This document shows positions 34,567-44,199 of a stretch of 64,000 nucleotides of DNA, one piece after another. Location of the stretch: NCBI RefSeq assembly GCF_028747805.1, contig NZ_CP114887.1:613501-677500 (forward strand), given 5' to 3'. A program made the position numbers and the translations under genes. Origin of the DNA: Solibacillus daqui (GTDB lineage Bacteria > Bacillota > Bacilli > Bacillales_A > Planococcaceae). The stretch's first letter is position 1; each line of letters opens with the position of its first letter. Below the pieces are notes generated by a model. That model was not told the origin of the DNA and searched no databases. It saw only the letters and a list, made by a program, of their open reading frames with translations.

Positions 34567-35472
34567 CTATTGAGGTACGCGTGCTGTCCAGCGAGATAGG
34601 TCTGCGCCTTCAGCTGTAACAAGCTGTGCTGGGAAGATGAACGTCCAAGGTTTTGTAGTATTTGGTTGAACGGATAATACAGGATCTAAATTGAACGAAC
34701 CCTTTGCTACAACGACTCCGCGTGCATCCACGATTTCAAGTGGCAATTGCTCTAAGTTAATCGCTTTATCATGACCGTTACGGATGAAGATTGAAGCGTG
34801 TAAACTATTGTCATCATTTAATTTTGTTTGTAAACCTGTAAAGTTAACTTCTGTTTTACCTAGCTTCGGTAACGTTTTGACGATTTCAGCTAATTTTTCT
34901 TGCTCTTTTTCTGGTAGCTGCTTTTTCCAAGTGTCATCTAAATCTAATTGATGACCGCGTAATGAAAGTAAGTTAAATGAAATTTTCCAGCCTTCTTTAG
35001 GAATTTCCTCACTCGTAATTGTTGATTTAGGGAAGTTGAAAATCCAAGGGCGCGCACTTTCAGCTGGAATGACACCAAGCTTTTTGAAATCAAAGTAGTG
35101 AGACGCTATACGGTTGTCATCTTTGTCTAAAACTAATAGCTCGATATCACCAAGCTCGATCGCTTCTGGTAATGAAGAACGGAAGAATGCTTTAACATTC
35201 CAAGAGCCATTTGCTGATACAGGCTCAATGTTAATTGCCGAAAGTGAAAGTTGATTTGGTTTTAATGGTGCTAAATCGTTTGCTAAGAAGTTGAACACGT
35301 ATTTTTGTTCTTGTGGCACATTCCACTCTGGATGGAATGATAATTTCGTTACAACATCACGATTTGCGTCCTTTTTTGCTGTTTTTGCTGTTGATTTTAC
35401 GACTGATGATGAATCAACTGCACTGTCTTGACCGACTTTATCGCCTTTTTTAAATAAATCGAATAAACCCAT
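34567..35472 (-). CDS. slaP: Accessory Sec system S-layer assembly protein SlaP
   Basis: A 301-residue cytoplasmic protein without signal peptide. The N-terminus MGLFDLFKKGDK is followed by a Ser/Lys-rich linker and two repeats of a beta-sandwich-like domain that share ...FNFLANDL/...LSLSAI and PWIFNFP/PWTFIFP motifs at ~140 and ~283. Its size and its place directly after secA2 (gap 3 bp) match SlaP of S-layer-bearing Bacilli, which helps SecA2 export SLH proteins. It is the last gene of a two-gene minus-strand operon with a terminator behind it. Confidence 0.88.
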   Translation of the reverse strand: MGLFDLFKKGDKVGQDSAVDSSSVVKSTAKTAKKDANRDVVTKLSFHPEWNVPQEQKYVFNFLANDLAPLKPNQLSLSAINIEPVSANGSWNVKAFFRSSLPEAIELGDIELLVLDKDDNRIASHYFDFKKLGVIPAESARPWIFNFPKSTITSEEIPKEGWKISFNLLSLRGHQLDLDDTWKKQLPEKEQEKLAEIVKTLPKLGKTEVNFTGLQTKLNDDNSLHASIFIRNGHDKAINLEQLPLEIVDARGVVVAKGSFNLDPVLSVQPNTTKPWTFIFPAQLVTAEGADLSRWTARVPQ

Positions 35473-35475
35473 TTT

Positions 35476-37836
35476 TTATTCCTCCACGTTCATCGTAATG
35501 TTTTTCATAAATGTTACAAGCTCTTCAACAATTTTGCGACGTAGCTCTTGATAGTTTTTCCCGAATAGTTCTAAGCCTTCACGTTGGTAAATGCGCATCG
35601 GGTCTTCTTGTTGGTAATGACGTAAGCCGATACCTTCTTTTAAATGCGCCATCTGCTCTAAGTGACGAACCCACATATGGTCGATGAAGCTAAGCATTAC
35701 TTTAGGAATAATGGCCATCATTTGCTCGTTTTGCTCGAAGCTCTCGATAACGGTCTTTAGTTCTTTAACGGATGAATCTAGAGAATCTAAAATTTTCGTT
35801 ACTTTTGTTTCATCGCGGTTTACTGAAACCGATGTGATAAACAATGAATTGACCGTGCGCTCGATTTTATCGAAGTCCCACTCAATAACATCTTTATCCT
35901 CTGGAGCATTTTCACGAACGGCAAAATCAACTGTTTCGTACATCATTGTTATTAAATGTTCTAAGATGCCTTCGTTTTTTAGCACTTTATCACGTAAACC
36001 ATAAATAACACGACGTTGATCATTAATCACGTCGTCGAGCTTTAAATTGTATTCACGCATCGAGTAGTGAGCGCCTTCAACAATACGCTGTGTACGGTCA
36101 ATGAGCTCAATAACATCTTTGTTTTGAACGCAACCAATTTCGTTTGTTGTCAATTTTTTGCGGAACTTTTCGACATCGTCTTTTGCAAAGCGTTTGAACA
36201 TATCGTCTTCAATCGACAGGATAAATTGACTTTCGCCAGGGTCACCTTGACGACCAGAACGACCGCGTAATTGATTGTCGACACGGCGAGATTCATGTTT
36301 TTCTGTACCAATAACGAAAAGACCGCCAAGTGACTCAACACCCTCACCTAATACGATATCTGTACCACGACCTGCCATGTTTGTTGCAACAGTAATACGT
36401 TTCTTTTGACCGGCTTCAGATATTAATTCAACTTCTTGCTCCACTGTTTTGGCATTTAGAAGTTGGAATTGGAGGCCATATTTTTTTAAATAGCTCGCTA
36501 CTTTTTCGGATTGTAGAATAGAAGTGGTTCCGACTAAAACCGGTTGACCTAGTTCATGGCGACGTAATACTTCCTGTGCCACATATTCGTATTTTTGCTC
36601 GATCGTCTCGAATACGATATCGGTTTGGTCCATACGTTTGCGCGGACGGTTCGTTGGGATTTGAATCACGTGCATGCCGTAAACTTCTAGAATCTCCTTT
36701 TCTTGCGTTTTCGCAGTACCAGTCATCCCTGATAATTTCGGGTACATACGGAAGTAGTTTTGAATCGTTACTTGAGCTTGTGCTTTGTTTTCTTCAGTGA
36801 TTGTCACGCCTTCTTTCGCTTCAATCGCCTGGTGTAAGCCATCTGAAAGTGAACGTCCTTCCATAATGCGGCCAGTAAACATATCGACAAGTTCGATTTT
36901 ATCTTCACGCACGATGTAATCAACGTCGCGCTCAAACATGACATGCGCACGAACGGCTTGGATTACATAGTGGTACAGTGTTTGGTGCTCAAGATCGTAT
37001 AAGTTATCAACACCAAACGCGGCTTCAACTTTTTCAATCCCTTGATCTGTTAATGAAGTTGCCTTCGTTTCATCATCAAAGTCATAATCTTCATCTACTT
37101 TGAAGCGTTTTGCTAACATGGCAGCGATGCGGTGCAATTCTTCATTTGCCCCCATTTTACCAGCAATGATTAATGGTGTTTTCGCTTCATCGATTAATAC
37201 CGAATCCACCTCATCGATAATAGCGAAATGGTATGGACGCTGAACTTTGTCGCCAATTGTATGCGCCATATTATCACGTAAATAGTCAAAACCAAATTCC
37301 GTACCAACACCATATGTGATATCTGCATTGTACGCTAGTTTTTTATCGGCAGGCTCCATCATTGGTACGTTCAGACCAACTGTTAAGCCAAGGAAGCGGT
37401 GAATTTGTCCGATTAATTCGAAGTCACGCTTTGCTAAGTAATCATTAACTGTGATCACGTGAACTCCTTTGCCTTCTAATGCACGAACGTAAGAAGGGAG
37501 TGAGGCAACTAAAGTTTTACCTTCACCTGTAGGCATTTCAGCAATATTTCCTTCTGTTAATACAAGACCACCAATTAATTGCACATCAAAATGGCGCATG
37601 TTTAAAACACGTTTAGATGCTTCACGCACGACAGCGAAGGCATCAGGGATGATGTTAACTAGCGCTTCGCCGTTCTCTAAACGTTCTTTGAATGTAAATG
37701 TCATATTGCGGAGCTCGTCGTCCGTCATTGGACTATAAGTTGCTTCAAGCTTGTTAATTTGGTCTACAGTTTTGTAGTATTTTTTTAGCTCTCGGGCACT
37801 TGTTTGCTCCGTATTGCGTTTAAAAATTGAGAACAT
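35476..37836 (-). CDS. secA2: Accessory Sec translocase ATPase SecA2
   Basis: A 786-residue SecA-family motor. Walker A MPTGEGKTL (~101), DEAD-type Walker B FAIIDEVDSVLIDEA (~203), TGTAKTQEKE, the helicase motif MAGRGTDIVLG (~493) and GRSGRQGDPGES are all intact. It is shorter than housekeeping SecA and lacks the C-terminal zinc-binding tail (it ends NITMNVEE), as expected for SecA2. With SlaP next to it, and seven SLH proteins within 30 kb, its likely cargo is the S-layer and SLH enzymes. The ATG at 37836 follows AAAGGAG. Confidence 0.95.
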   Translation of the reverse strand: MFSIFKRNTEQTSARELKKYYKTVDQINKLEATYSPMTDDELRNMTFTFKERLENGEALVNIIPDAFAVVREASKRVLNMRHFDVQLIGGLVLTEGNIAEMPTGEGKTLVASLPSYVRALEGKGVHVITVNDYLAKRDFELIGQIHRFLGLTVGLNVPMMEPADKKLAYNADITYGVGTEFGFDYLRDNMAHTIGDKVQRPYHFAIIDEVDSVLIDEAKTPLIIAGKMGANEELHRIAAMLAKRFKVDEDYDFDDETKATSLTDQGIEKVEAAFGVDNLYDLEHQTLYHYVIQAVRAHVMFERDVDYIVREDKIELVDMFTGRIMEGRSLSDGLHQAIEAKEGVTITEENKAQAQVTIQNYFRMYPKLSGMTGTAKTQEKEILEVYGMHVIQIPTNRPRKRMDQTDIVFETIEQKYEYVAQEVLRRHELGQPVLVGTTSILQSEKVASYLKKYGLQFQLLNAKTVEQEVELISEAGQKKRITVATNMAGRGTDIVLGEGVESLGGLFVIGTEKHESRRVDNQLRGRSGRQGDPGESQFILSIEDDMFKRFAKDDVEKFRKKLTTNEIGCVQNKDVIELIDRTQRIVEGAHYSMREYNLKLDDVINDQRRVIYGLRDKVLKNEGILEHLITMMYETVDFAVRENAPEDKDVIEWDFDKIERTVNSLFITSVSVNRDETKVTKILDSLDSSVKELKTVIESFEQNEQMMAIIPKVMLSFIDHMWVRHLEQMAHLKEGIGLRHYQQEDPMRIYQREGLELFGKNYQELRRKIVEELVTFMKNITMNVEE

Positions 37837-37867
37837 ATTTTTACTCTCCTTTAAAATTGGCTACTTC

Positions 37868-37897
37868 AATATAGTAGACACTCCATTATTTTATCAA
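37868..37897 (-). promoter_or_regulatory. Candidate sigma-A promoter of secA2-slaP
   Basis: On the minus strand TTGATA (37892-37897) and TATATT (37868-37873) are separated by 18 bp; both match the consensus at five of six positions and lie 32 bp before the start codon. Confidence 0.6.
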
Positions 37898-38021
37898 ATT
37901 TTGAGCATAATGACTACTAGACAATAGGTGATTCATAGGTTAATCTCCATTTGTTGGGTATTATTTGGATTTTATTGAAACGATTGCATAGTAAATATAG
38001 CTATATTTTATAATTTGTCCG

Positions 38022-38030
38022 TGCTATAAT
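38022..38030 (+). promoter_or_regulatory. Extended -10 promoter of tagO
   Basis: TGC-TATAAT (38022-38030) is a full extended -10; the -35 is weak. It leaves a leader of about 85 nt before the ATG. Confidence 0.55.
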
Positions 38031-38123
38031 TACTTTGAATAAAAATGTATATTTTTTTATGAAACATCAACTTACACTAAAACGTTGTAGTAGTTGAGAC
38101 TACAAATATTAAGGAGGAGCGAC

Positions 38124-39179
38124 ATGATTTACGTGTCTTTAATCGTGGCCTTTGTTGCTGCTATTTTACTTACTCCGCTTGTGAAGCGTTTAGCGTTTCG
38201 CCTTGGCGCTGTAGATGCCCCAAACTATCGAAAAGTACATGCACGCATTATGCCACGTCTAGGTGGATTAGCGATTTACCTTGCATTTATGATAGGAATT
38301 TTATTTTTAAAATTTGTTACAAACTTCGCAAGTGACTATTTATATGCAATCTTAATCGCCGCTACAATTATTGTCATTACAGGTATTGTTGATGATATGC
38401 GCGAAATTTCAGCAAAAGCAAAGTTAGTAGGGCAGTTTGCTGCTGCGTGTATCGTAGTATTTGTTGGCGATATTCAAATTAATAATATTAACTTACCATT
38501 CGGTGGTGAGCTTGACTTTGGTTGGTTAGGGATTCCACTTACGATTATGTGGATTGTAGGGATTACAAATGCGATCAACTTAATTGATGGTCTTGACGGT
38601 CTTGCTGCAGGTGTTTCAACAATTGCACTTATGACATTAGCTGTAATGGCGATGATTATGGGGAATGGTATTGTTATTGCAATGGCGGCCATTTTGGCTG
38701 CTGCTACAATTGGTTTCTTATTCTTTAATTTCCACCCTGCGAAAATCTTCATGGGGGATACGGGTGCGCTGTTTTTAGGTTTCATGATTTCGGTATTAGC
38801 ACTCCTAGGGTTTAAAAACGTAGCGGTCATTTCGTTTGTTATTCCTGTAATTATGCTAGGAGTTCCGGTTTCAGATACATTCTTTGCGATTGTACGTCGT
38901 TTACGTAGTGGGAAAAAATGGTCGGATCCTGATAAATCCCACTTACACCATCGTTTATTAGATTTAGGATTCTCACATCGCCAAACAGTGTTGATAATCT
39001 ATGCAATGGCGGCTATGTTTGGGGTTGCAGCGGTTATTTTCTCAATGGCAAAAGTATGGGGTGCGATTTTATTAATCACGGTCATTCTAGTAGCAATTGA
39101 GTTATTCGTAGAAGTTATCGGACTTGCTGGTAAAAACTATAAACCACTGTTGAATTTAGTGAAGATATTTAATAAATGA
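38124..39179 (+). CDS. tagO: Undecaprenyl-phosphate GlcNAc-1-phosphate transferase
   Basis: A 351-residue polytopic membrane enzyme of the MraY/WecA family that starts wall teichoic acid or secondary wall polymer synthesis. The ATG at 38124 follows AAGGAGGAG; the frame open from 38094 has no such site. Motifs: RKVHARIMPRLGGLAIY, VDDMREISAKAKL (Asp pair), NAINLIDGLDGLAAGVS, FNFHPAKIFMGDTGALFLGF and the HLHHRLL loop. About 10-11 helices. It opens the block syntenic with B. subtilis tagO-lytR-degSU. Its product would be the anchor for SLH domains if that polymer is the SLH ligand here. Confidence 0.95.
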   Translation: MIYVSLIVAFVAAILLTPLVKRLAFRLGAVDAPNYRKVHARIMPRLGGLAIYLAFMIGILFLKFVTNFASDYLYAILIAATIIVITGIVDDMREISAKAKLVGQFAAACIVVFVGDIQINNINLPFGGELDFGWLGIPLTIMWIVGITNAINLIDGLDGLAAGVSTIALMTLAVMAMIMGNGIVIAMAAILAAATIGFLFFNFHPAKIFMGDTGALFLGFMISVLALLGFKNVAVISFVIPVIMLGVPVSDTFFAIVRRLRSGKKWSDPDKSHLHHRLLDLGFSHRQTVLIIYAMAAMFGVAAVIFSMAKVWGAILLITVILVAIELFVEVIGLAGKNYKPLLNLVKIFNK

Positions 39180-39187
39180 AAAGATCG

Positions 39188-39224
39188 AAACAAGTAATTA
39201 GTTGCACTAATTACTTGTTTTTTT
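39188..39224 (+). terminator. Terminator of tagO
   Basis: AAACAAGTAATTAG pairs perfectly with CTAATTACTTGTTT, then TTTT. Confidence 0.92.
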
Positions 39225-39236
39225 ATATGCATAAAG

Positions 39237-39270
39237 AAGCCCAATCTCACATTTTCGAGAGATTGGGCTT
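39237..39270 (-). terminator. Terminator of the LCP gene
   Basis: AAGCCCAATCTC and GAGATTGGGCTT form a perfect 12-bp stem just after the LCP stop on the minus strand. Confidence 0.88.
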
Positions 39271-39278
39271 TCGTTTGT

Positions 39279-40331
39279 TTATTGTGTTAGTGAATCTGAA
39301 TCATCTTCTGTATAAGCAGAATCAGATTGTGTGCCGGTACCTGAATAGTTTGTTGATTCAGGGTTTAAACCTAAATGGCTTTGTAAGATATTGCTGATTT
39401 CATCTACGCTTTCATCGTCTAATTTGTAATAGTAAGTACCTGTAGACATATCATCATAGCCTTCTAATGTTAATGTGTCGATACGTGGCATACCAGCTGT
39501 TAAATAGCTGAAGAACGATCGCATTTCATCGAAGGTCATGTCTGTTTTCATATTTGAACCAACAGCAGATAGGATATCATCGTATTTTGAGATAGATGTG
39601 AAAGATGCTGATTTTTTAGCAATGGCTTTAATAATTTCTTGTTGGCGTTTTCCACGCTCGATGTCACTATCTTGCTTACGAGTACGTGCCAATGCTAATG
39701 CTTCGCGGCCATCTAATGTTTGAAGGCCTGCTTCTAAGTCGACTGTCTTTTTGTCGAACTCATCCATTTCAAGCATATCGTATGGTACTTCGACTTCGAT
39801 ACCGCCTAAAGCATCGACAATATCGATAAATGCATTGAAGTTCATGCGTACATAGTAGTCGATTGGAATATCAAATAGTTCTTCCACCGTTTCGATTGAA
39901 GCAAGTGTTCCACCAAAAGCATGGGCATGAGTGATTTTATCTCGATAGCCAACATGTGGTATATAAACATAAGAATCACGTGGAATACTTAATAGTTTTA
40001 CAGTTTTTGTTTTGTTGTTTAATGTTGCTAATAATAGGGCGTCTGAACGAGAGTTTTCTGCACCTTGATCGCGCTTTTCGCTATCATCGACCCCTAAAAT
40101 TAAAATAGAGACATTGTCTTGCTTTGGCTCGACTTTTACATCTCGCTGCTCGGATTGTTCACGATTTTCAAGCTCCTCGTAGGCACCATTAGCTGCGTGT
40201 TTTGCTTGCTTTGTTAAATAAACGCCATATGCTGTGGCACAAATTGTTAGCGAAAACGCAACGAGAATAGCTACTTTTAAAAATAACTTGAATTTCGAAG
40301 AGCCGCTCTTTTTGTTTTGCCTGTTTCTCAT
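39279..40331 (-). CDS. LytR-CpsA-Psr (LCP) family cell-wall polymer ligase
   Basis: A 350-residue membrane-anchored protein. The ATG at 40331 (MRNRQNKKSG) follows AGAGGAG; the frame open from 40373 has no such site. A basic cytoplasmic N-terminus and one helix (~18-38) precede the LCP domain (~85-290). Conserved blocks are ILILGVDD, RSDALLLATLN, LLSIPRDSYV, KITHAHAFGG, GGIEVEVP and LALARTRKQDSDIERGKRQQEI. LCP enzymes transfer undecaprenyl-linked polymers to peptidoglycan, which fits tagO next door. A disordered acidic C-terminal tail follows (TEDDSDSLTQ). It corresponds by position to the B. subtilis lytR/tagU group, but I do not assign a specific paralogue. Confidence 0.92.
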   Translation of the reverse strand: MRNRQNKKSGSSKFKLFLKVAILVAFSLTICATAYGVYLTKQAKHAANGAYEELENREQSEQRDVKVEPKQDNVSILILGVDDSEKRDQGAENSRSDALLLATLNNKTKTVKLLSIPRDSYVYIPHVGYRDKITHAHAFGGTLASIETVEELFDIPIDYYVRMNFNAFIDIVDALGGIEVEVPYDMLEMDEFDKKTVDLEAGLQTLDGREALALARTRKQDSDIERGKRQQEIIKAIAKKSASFTSISKYDDILSAVGSNMKTDMTFDEMRSFFSYLTAGMPRIDTLTLEGYDDMSTGTYYYKLDDESVDEISNILQSHLGLNPESTNYSGTGTQSDSAYTEDDSDSLTQ

Positions 40332-40514
40332 AAAGATTCTCCTCTTAAAATATGAATAGTTTTCTATATACATAGAGTATTTTGAATTTAAATAATAGTA
40401 AGAATAAAGGGTTTAATATAAGGAATAATAGTTTCAAATCCTTTTTATTATACTACTATCCACTTATGCAGTAAAGTTTTCGACAAAAAAGAATGACATA
40501 AAGACCTATTATTT

Positions 40515-41141
40515 TTAAAATTCGATAAATAGTGATTCCTCTTTTGTGATAACGGCTTGTCCATTTGTTAATTCGGTAATCCACTCCATAAATGTTGCTT
40601 CAACCTCTTTTAACACGTGAACAAAAATTTCTACATTGTCTGTGTAGTCGATATCGCGAAGTGTGTAGTCGGAATTACGAATTTCATTTTCCAATTTACC
40701 TAGCCAAACATAGTCAATTGCAATTTTCATGACATAGTGTAATTTGCGCTCGACAACTTGAGCTGCCACAATACCTTCTGTTGTGGCATTGCCATAAGCA
40801 CGAATTAACCCACCGCCGCCGAGTTTAATCCCCCCGAAATAACGGGTAACGACTACAACTGTGTCTTTTAGTCCTTGCTTTTTTAAAACTTCTAACATAG
40901 GGACGCCAGCTGTTCCACTCGGTTCCCCATCATCATTTGCTTTTTGAATTTGATCATGCTCCCCGATTAAATAGCAGGAGCAATTATGCGTAGCGCTAGC
41001 ATGCAGTTTTTTTATTTTTTCGATGAACAGTAGGGCTTCTTGTTCGGTTTCGACACGTTCAACGTATGTTATAAACCGAGATTTTGAAATTATAATTTCA
41101 GATTCGCCATAACCTTTGACAGTAAAATAGTTATTTCTCAT
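40515..41141 (-). CDS. yvyE: YigZ/IMPACT-family protein
   Basis: A 208-residue cytoplasmic protein. The N-terminal IMPACT/UPF0029 domain (~1-120) has SRFITYVERVETEQEAL, ATHNCSCYLIG, DDGEPSGTAG, VVVTRYFGGIKLGGGGLIRAYG; the C-terminal ~80 residues form the DUF1949-type domain. The molecular function is uncertain in bacteria; eukaryotic relatives act on translation control. It lies divergently beside degS, as yvyE does in B. subtilis. Its ATG (41141) follows TAAGGAG. Confidence 0.92.
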   Translation of the reverse strand: MRNNYFTVKGYGESEIIISKSRFITYVERVETEQEALLFIEKIKKLHASATHNCSCYLIGEHDQIQKANDDGEPSGTAGVPMLEVLKKQGLKDTVVVVTRYFGGIKLGGGGLIRAYGNATTEGIVAAQVVERKLHYVMKIAIDYVWLGKLENEIRNSDYTLRDIDYTDNVEIFVHVLKEVEATFMEWITELTNGQAVITKEESLFIEF

Positions 41142-41283
41142 TAAAAATTCTCCTTAAAATTACAATAAATTACTTTTTTTGTAGTTACAATATATCTTAA
41201 AAAATGATTTAATAATGCTATAATAGTAGTGAAACAAATAGATAGCAGTAGTTATTATTTTGGTCGAGTAGGGTGGGGATAGT

Positions 41284-42447
41284 ATGTTTCAAGATGATCA
41301 GATAGATATAGCCTCGCTTGATATGATTTTTAATCGAATGTTAGAAACAATTACAAATTCTAAGGACGATATATTTATTATAAGCGAACAGAGCCGAAGA
41401 AGCTTTGAAGATATGCAACAAGAGCTCGAAATCGTTCGTCAAGAGATTAAAATTATGATTGATGAAACCGATAGTTCAGAGAAACTACTTCAATTATCGA
41501 AGCATCGATTAGTTATTGTTAGCAAAAGCTTTAACGATCATTCGGAAGAACAGATTCGTGCAGCTTATGAAAATACAAATAATTTACAACTTAAAGTGTC
41601 GTTATGCAAGGAAAAAGAAAAACAATTACGTGACAAGCGAGATGATTTAGAAAGACGACTACGTGCACTTTATGATACGATTGAAAGAGCAGATCACATT
41701 GTCAATCAGGTAAATGTCGTTATTAGCTTTTTGACAACTGATTTAAAAAATGTGGGTGCTGCACTCGAGCAAGCTAAAATCAAGCAAGACTTTGGAATTC
41801 GTATTATAAAAGCTCAGGAAGAAGAGCGTAAACGATTATCACGTGAAATTCACGATGGGCCAGCTCAAATGATGGCTAACGTTTTAATGCGCTCAAATTT
41901 AATTGATCGTATTTTTCGTGAGAAGGGCGCCGACAAAGCACTGCAAGAAATTCAAGATTTAAAAATAAACGTCCGCAACGCACTGTCAGAAGTCCGTCGA
42001 ATAATTTACGATTTACGCCCAATGGCACTTGATGATTTAGGCATAACACCAACATTAAAAAAATATTTATCAACCGTTATGGAATATAACCCAGGCGTTG
42101 ATATACAATTTATGTCCTACAATAATGAACGCCGTATTTCGTCGGATTATGAGGTAGCGATTTTCCGTTTAGTGCAAGAATGTGCCAATAATGCAATAAA
42201 ACATGGCAAATCTTCATTAATACATGTAAAAATCGAGTGGCTACGTGACGAAATAAATGTTGTGGTAAAAGATAATGGTAAAGGCTTTGATACGGAAAAC
42301 GTTCGAGAAGGCTCATTTGGTATTATAGGCATGAAAGAAAGAATTGATTTATTAAGAGGTAACATGAATATTAGCAGCGTTGTAGGTAAAGGCACGACTG
42401 TTTTAATAAAGATTCCTTTACCAATCGAAGAGGAAGAAACAATATAA
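41284..42447 (+). CDS. degS: Sensor histidine kinase DegS
   Basis: A 387-residue cytoplasmic kinase. A long coiled-coil N-terminus (~30-180) precedes the HisKA_3 dimerisation helix with the phospho-acceptor in LSREIHDGPAQMMAN, then RRIIYDLRPMALDDLG, and an HATPase domain (~270-380; N box QECANNAIKHGK, G boxes DNGKGFD and GSFGIIGMKERI). It has no membrane segment. It phosphorylates DegU, which lies 21 bp downstream in the same operon, controlling motility, competence and exoenzymes. An extended -10 (TGC-TATAAT, 41216-41224) lies 60 bp upstream. Confidence 0.96.
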   Translation: MFQDDQIDIASLDMIFNRMLETITNSKDDIFIISEQSRRSFEDMQQELEIVRQEIKIMIDETDSSEKLLQLSKHRLVIVSKSFNDHSEEQIRAAYENTNNLQLKVSLCKEKEKQLRDKRDDLERRLRALYDTIERADHIVNQVNVVISFLTTDLKNVGAALEQAKIKQDFGIRIIKAQEEERKRLSREIHDGPAQMMANVLMRSNLIDRIFREKGADKALQEIQDLKINVRNALSEVRRIIYDLRPMALDDLGITPTLKKYLSTVMEYNPGVDIQFMSYNNERRISSDYEVAIFRLVQECANNAIKHGKSSLIHVKIEWLRDEINVVVKDNGKGFDTENVREGSFGIIGMKERIDLLRGNMNISSVVGKGTTVLIKIPLPIEEEETI

Positions 42448-42468
42448 GTAGACTTAGGGGGTATTACC

Positions 42469-43143
42469 ATGACAAAAATTATTATTATTGATGACCACCA
42501 ATTATTCCGTGAAGGCGTTAAACGTATTTTAGATTTTGAAGATACGTTTGAAGTTGTCGCTGAGGGCGATGACGGTACAGATGTAGTGAGTCTATACGAA
42601 AGAAACCAGCCAGATGTTGTGTTAATGGACATTAACATGCCGGGGAAAAACGGTGTAGAAGCAACAGCAGACTTAATCGCGGAATATCCAGATGCAAAAG
42701 TAATGGTGTTATCAATTCACGATGACGAATCTTATGTTACACATGCATTAAAATCAGGTGCATTAGGGTATATGCTAAAAGAAATGGATGCAGATGAAAT
42801 CGTAGAAGCGATCAAAGTTGTATCAAACGGTGGCTCTTACCTACATCCGAAAGTAACGAAAAACCTAGTAGCAGAATTCCGTCGTCTATCTGAGCATGAA
42901 AACAAAGGGAATTTCCACCAAACAGAAATTCGCCGCCCATTCCACTTATTAACGAAGCGTGAATGCGAAGTGCTACAGTTATTAACAGATGGTCAATCGA
43001 ACCGTACAATCGGCGAAACATTATACATCTCAGAAAAAACAGTAAAAAACCATGTTTCAAGCATTTTACAAAAAATGAACGTAAACGACCGTACTCAAGC
43101 AGTAGTAACTGCCATCAAAAACGGGTGGGTAGAAGTTCGATAA
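42469..43143 (+). CDS. degU: Response regulator DegU
   Basis: A 224-residue NarL/FixJ regulator. The receiver domain (1-120) has the acidic pair DD at 8-9, the phospho-acceptor Asp54 in VLMDINMPG, Ser/Thr in VLSIHDD and Lys in [11 protein letters not shown]. The LuxR-type helix-turn-helix is at ~155-215 ([36 protein letters not shown]). It is an activator/repressor of motility, competence and secreted enzyme genes, several of which lie in this window. It is followed by a dispersed hairpin element. Confidence 0.97.
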   Translation: MTKIIIIDDHQLFREGVKRILDFEDTFEVVAEGDDGTDVVSLYERNQPDVVLMDINMPGKNGVEATADLIAEYPDAKVMVLSIHDDESYVTHALKSGALGYMLKEMDADEIVEAIKVVSNGGSYLHPKVTKNLVAEFRRLSEHENKGNFHQTEIRRPFHLLTKRECEVLQLLTDGQSNRTIGETLYISEKTVKNHVSSILQKMNVNDRTQAVVTAIKNGWVEVR

Positions 43144-43160
43144 TTGAATTATTTACAAAT

Positions 43161-43309
43161 AAAGGGTTTGTCTGGAAAATGATTTCTGGACAAGCCCTTT
43201 GCGCCGAGGATGATGAGAATTTATTCTGAACACCTCGCCTACAGCGGATAATTAACATATGAGTGGAGGACTGTCCTAAAAGTGATCACTTTTAGGACTG
43301 TCCTTTTTT
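43161..43309 (-). repeat. Hairpin-bounded dispersed repeat element, copy 2 (reverse orientation), with terminators
   Basis: The left hairpin AAAGGGTTTGTC/GACAAGCCCTTT (43161-43200) closes degU. The right one, GGACTGTCC + TAAAAGTGATCACTTTTA + GGACTGTCC (43268-43303), is palindromic apart from one mismatch and is followed by six T. Between them, on the minus strand, are TTAATTATCCGCTG and CATCCTCGGCGCAAAGG, as in the copy at 13976-14214. Confidence 0.8.
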
Positions 43310-43517
43310 CTTTTCAAAAATTGTGCTACATAAATAGGTTTTATTTTGCCATTCTATTACATACGCATAAATCCCCAGAAATCGTCTCTATTTTGCATGT
43401 ATGAAACATCTGTGAACTTCTGGCGTCTTATTGTGTGGTAAGTATGTTTTGACAATTCGAGATATCGAATTTTTAATATTTGTGTGCTAAAATGTTGTGC
43501 GGGAGGTTAGTAAATAT

Positions 43518-44033
43518 ATGAAAAATTGGTTAATGGCTGTCATGGCAATGTTCCTGTTGACGGCTTGCGGCGATGAACAAGAGGCATCACCAGAACAATT
43601 ACAAAAAAAGATTGAAGATGGAACGGTAGGCTTTGAGGTTACGGGAGATTCGATTCAAGAAGCCGAAAATATTCCAGCAGATGAAAAAGAAAAGATAATT
43701 TATGCGTTTAATGAATACATCAAAGCCTTTAATGACAAAGATTTAGACCGTTATAAAAATATTATTTCCAAAAATGCAGAAGGCTTTAATTATGATGAGG
43801 ATGTAAAGGCGGTTTCGGAAGTATTTCAGCAATATGACGTCAATCGTACTGCTGAAGATATAACGATTGTGAAATATAGCAAAGAAGATGCGCAAGTATT
43901 TTCGAATTTAACGACAAATACAAAAGAGCTTGAAACTGGAGCAGAACTATCGGGTACAGGTCGACAAGTAACGGTATTTGTAAAAGAAGATAGCTGGAAA
44001 GTTTCGAGTATTTATTATATTGGAAATGAATGA
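43518..44033 (+). CDS. Small putative lipoprotein, function unknown
   Basis: A 171-residue protein. ATG 43518 follows GGGAGG and gives a lipoprotein signal MKNWLMAVMAMFLLTACG with lipobox LTAC; the frame open from 43497 has no advantage. The mature part begins with a Glu/Gln-rich tether and has an NTF2-like fold by appearance (KIIYAFNEYIKAFNDKDLDRYKNIIS ... VTVFVKEDSWKVSSIYYIGN), similar to DUF4878/SnoaL-like lipoproteins. It is monocistronic, between degU and degV, and has its own terminator. No partner is evident. Confidence 0.8.
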   Translation: MKNWLMAVMAMFLLTACGDEQEASPEQLQKKIEDGTVGFEVTGDSIQEAENIPADEKEKIIYAFNEYIKAFNDKDLDRYKNIISKNAEGFNYDEDVKAVSEVFQQYDVNRTAEDITIVKYSKEDAQVFSNLTTNTKELETGAELSGTGRQVTVFVKEDSWKVSSIYYIGNE

Positions 44034-44049
44034 TCGATGAGCAATTTCT

Positions 44050-44087
44050 AAAACATCCTAATCGAGTTTTCGGTGGGATGTTTTTTT
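44050..44087 (+). terminator. Intrinsic terminator
   Basis: AAAACATCC pairs with GGATGTTTT, followed by more T. Confidence 0.82.
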
Positions 44088-44123
44088 GCGATAATTTCCC
44101 TGTAGAATTAAGCTTTGTTGGAT

Positions 44124-44173
44124 ATGACAAATGTCATTTTTTCATTCACATTTACATACAGATACGGTAATAT
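44124..44173 (+). promoter_or_regulatory. degV promoter with an adjacent palindrome
   Basis: TTCACA (44145-44150) and TAATAT (44168-44173) are spaced 17 bp. The perfect palindrome ATGACA-AA-TGTCAT (44124-44137) lies just before the -35 and could be an operator. Confidence 0.45.
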
Positions 44174-44199
44174 AGTGGACATAGGAGAGTGGGGAAGCG

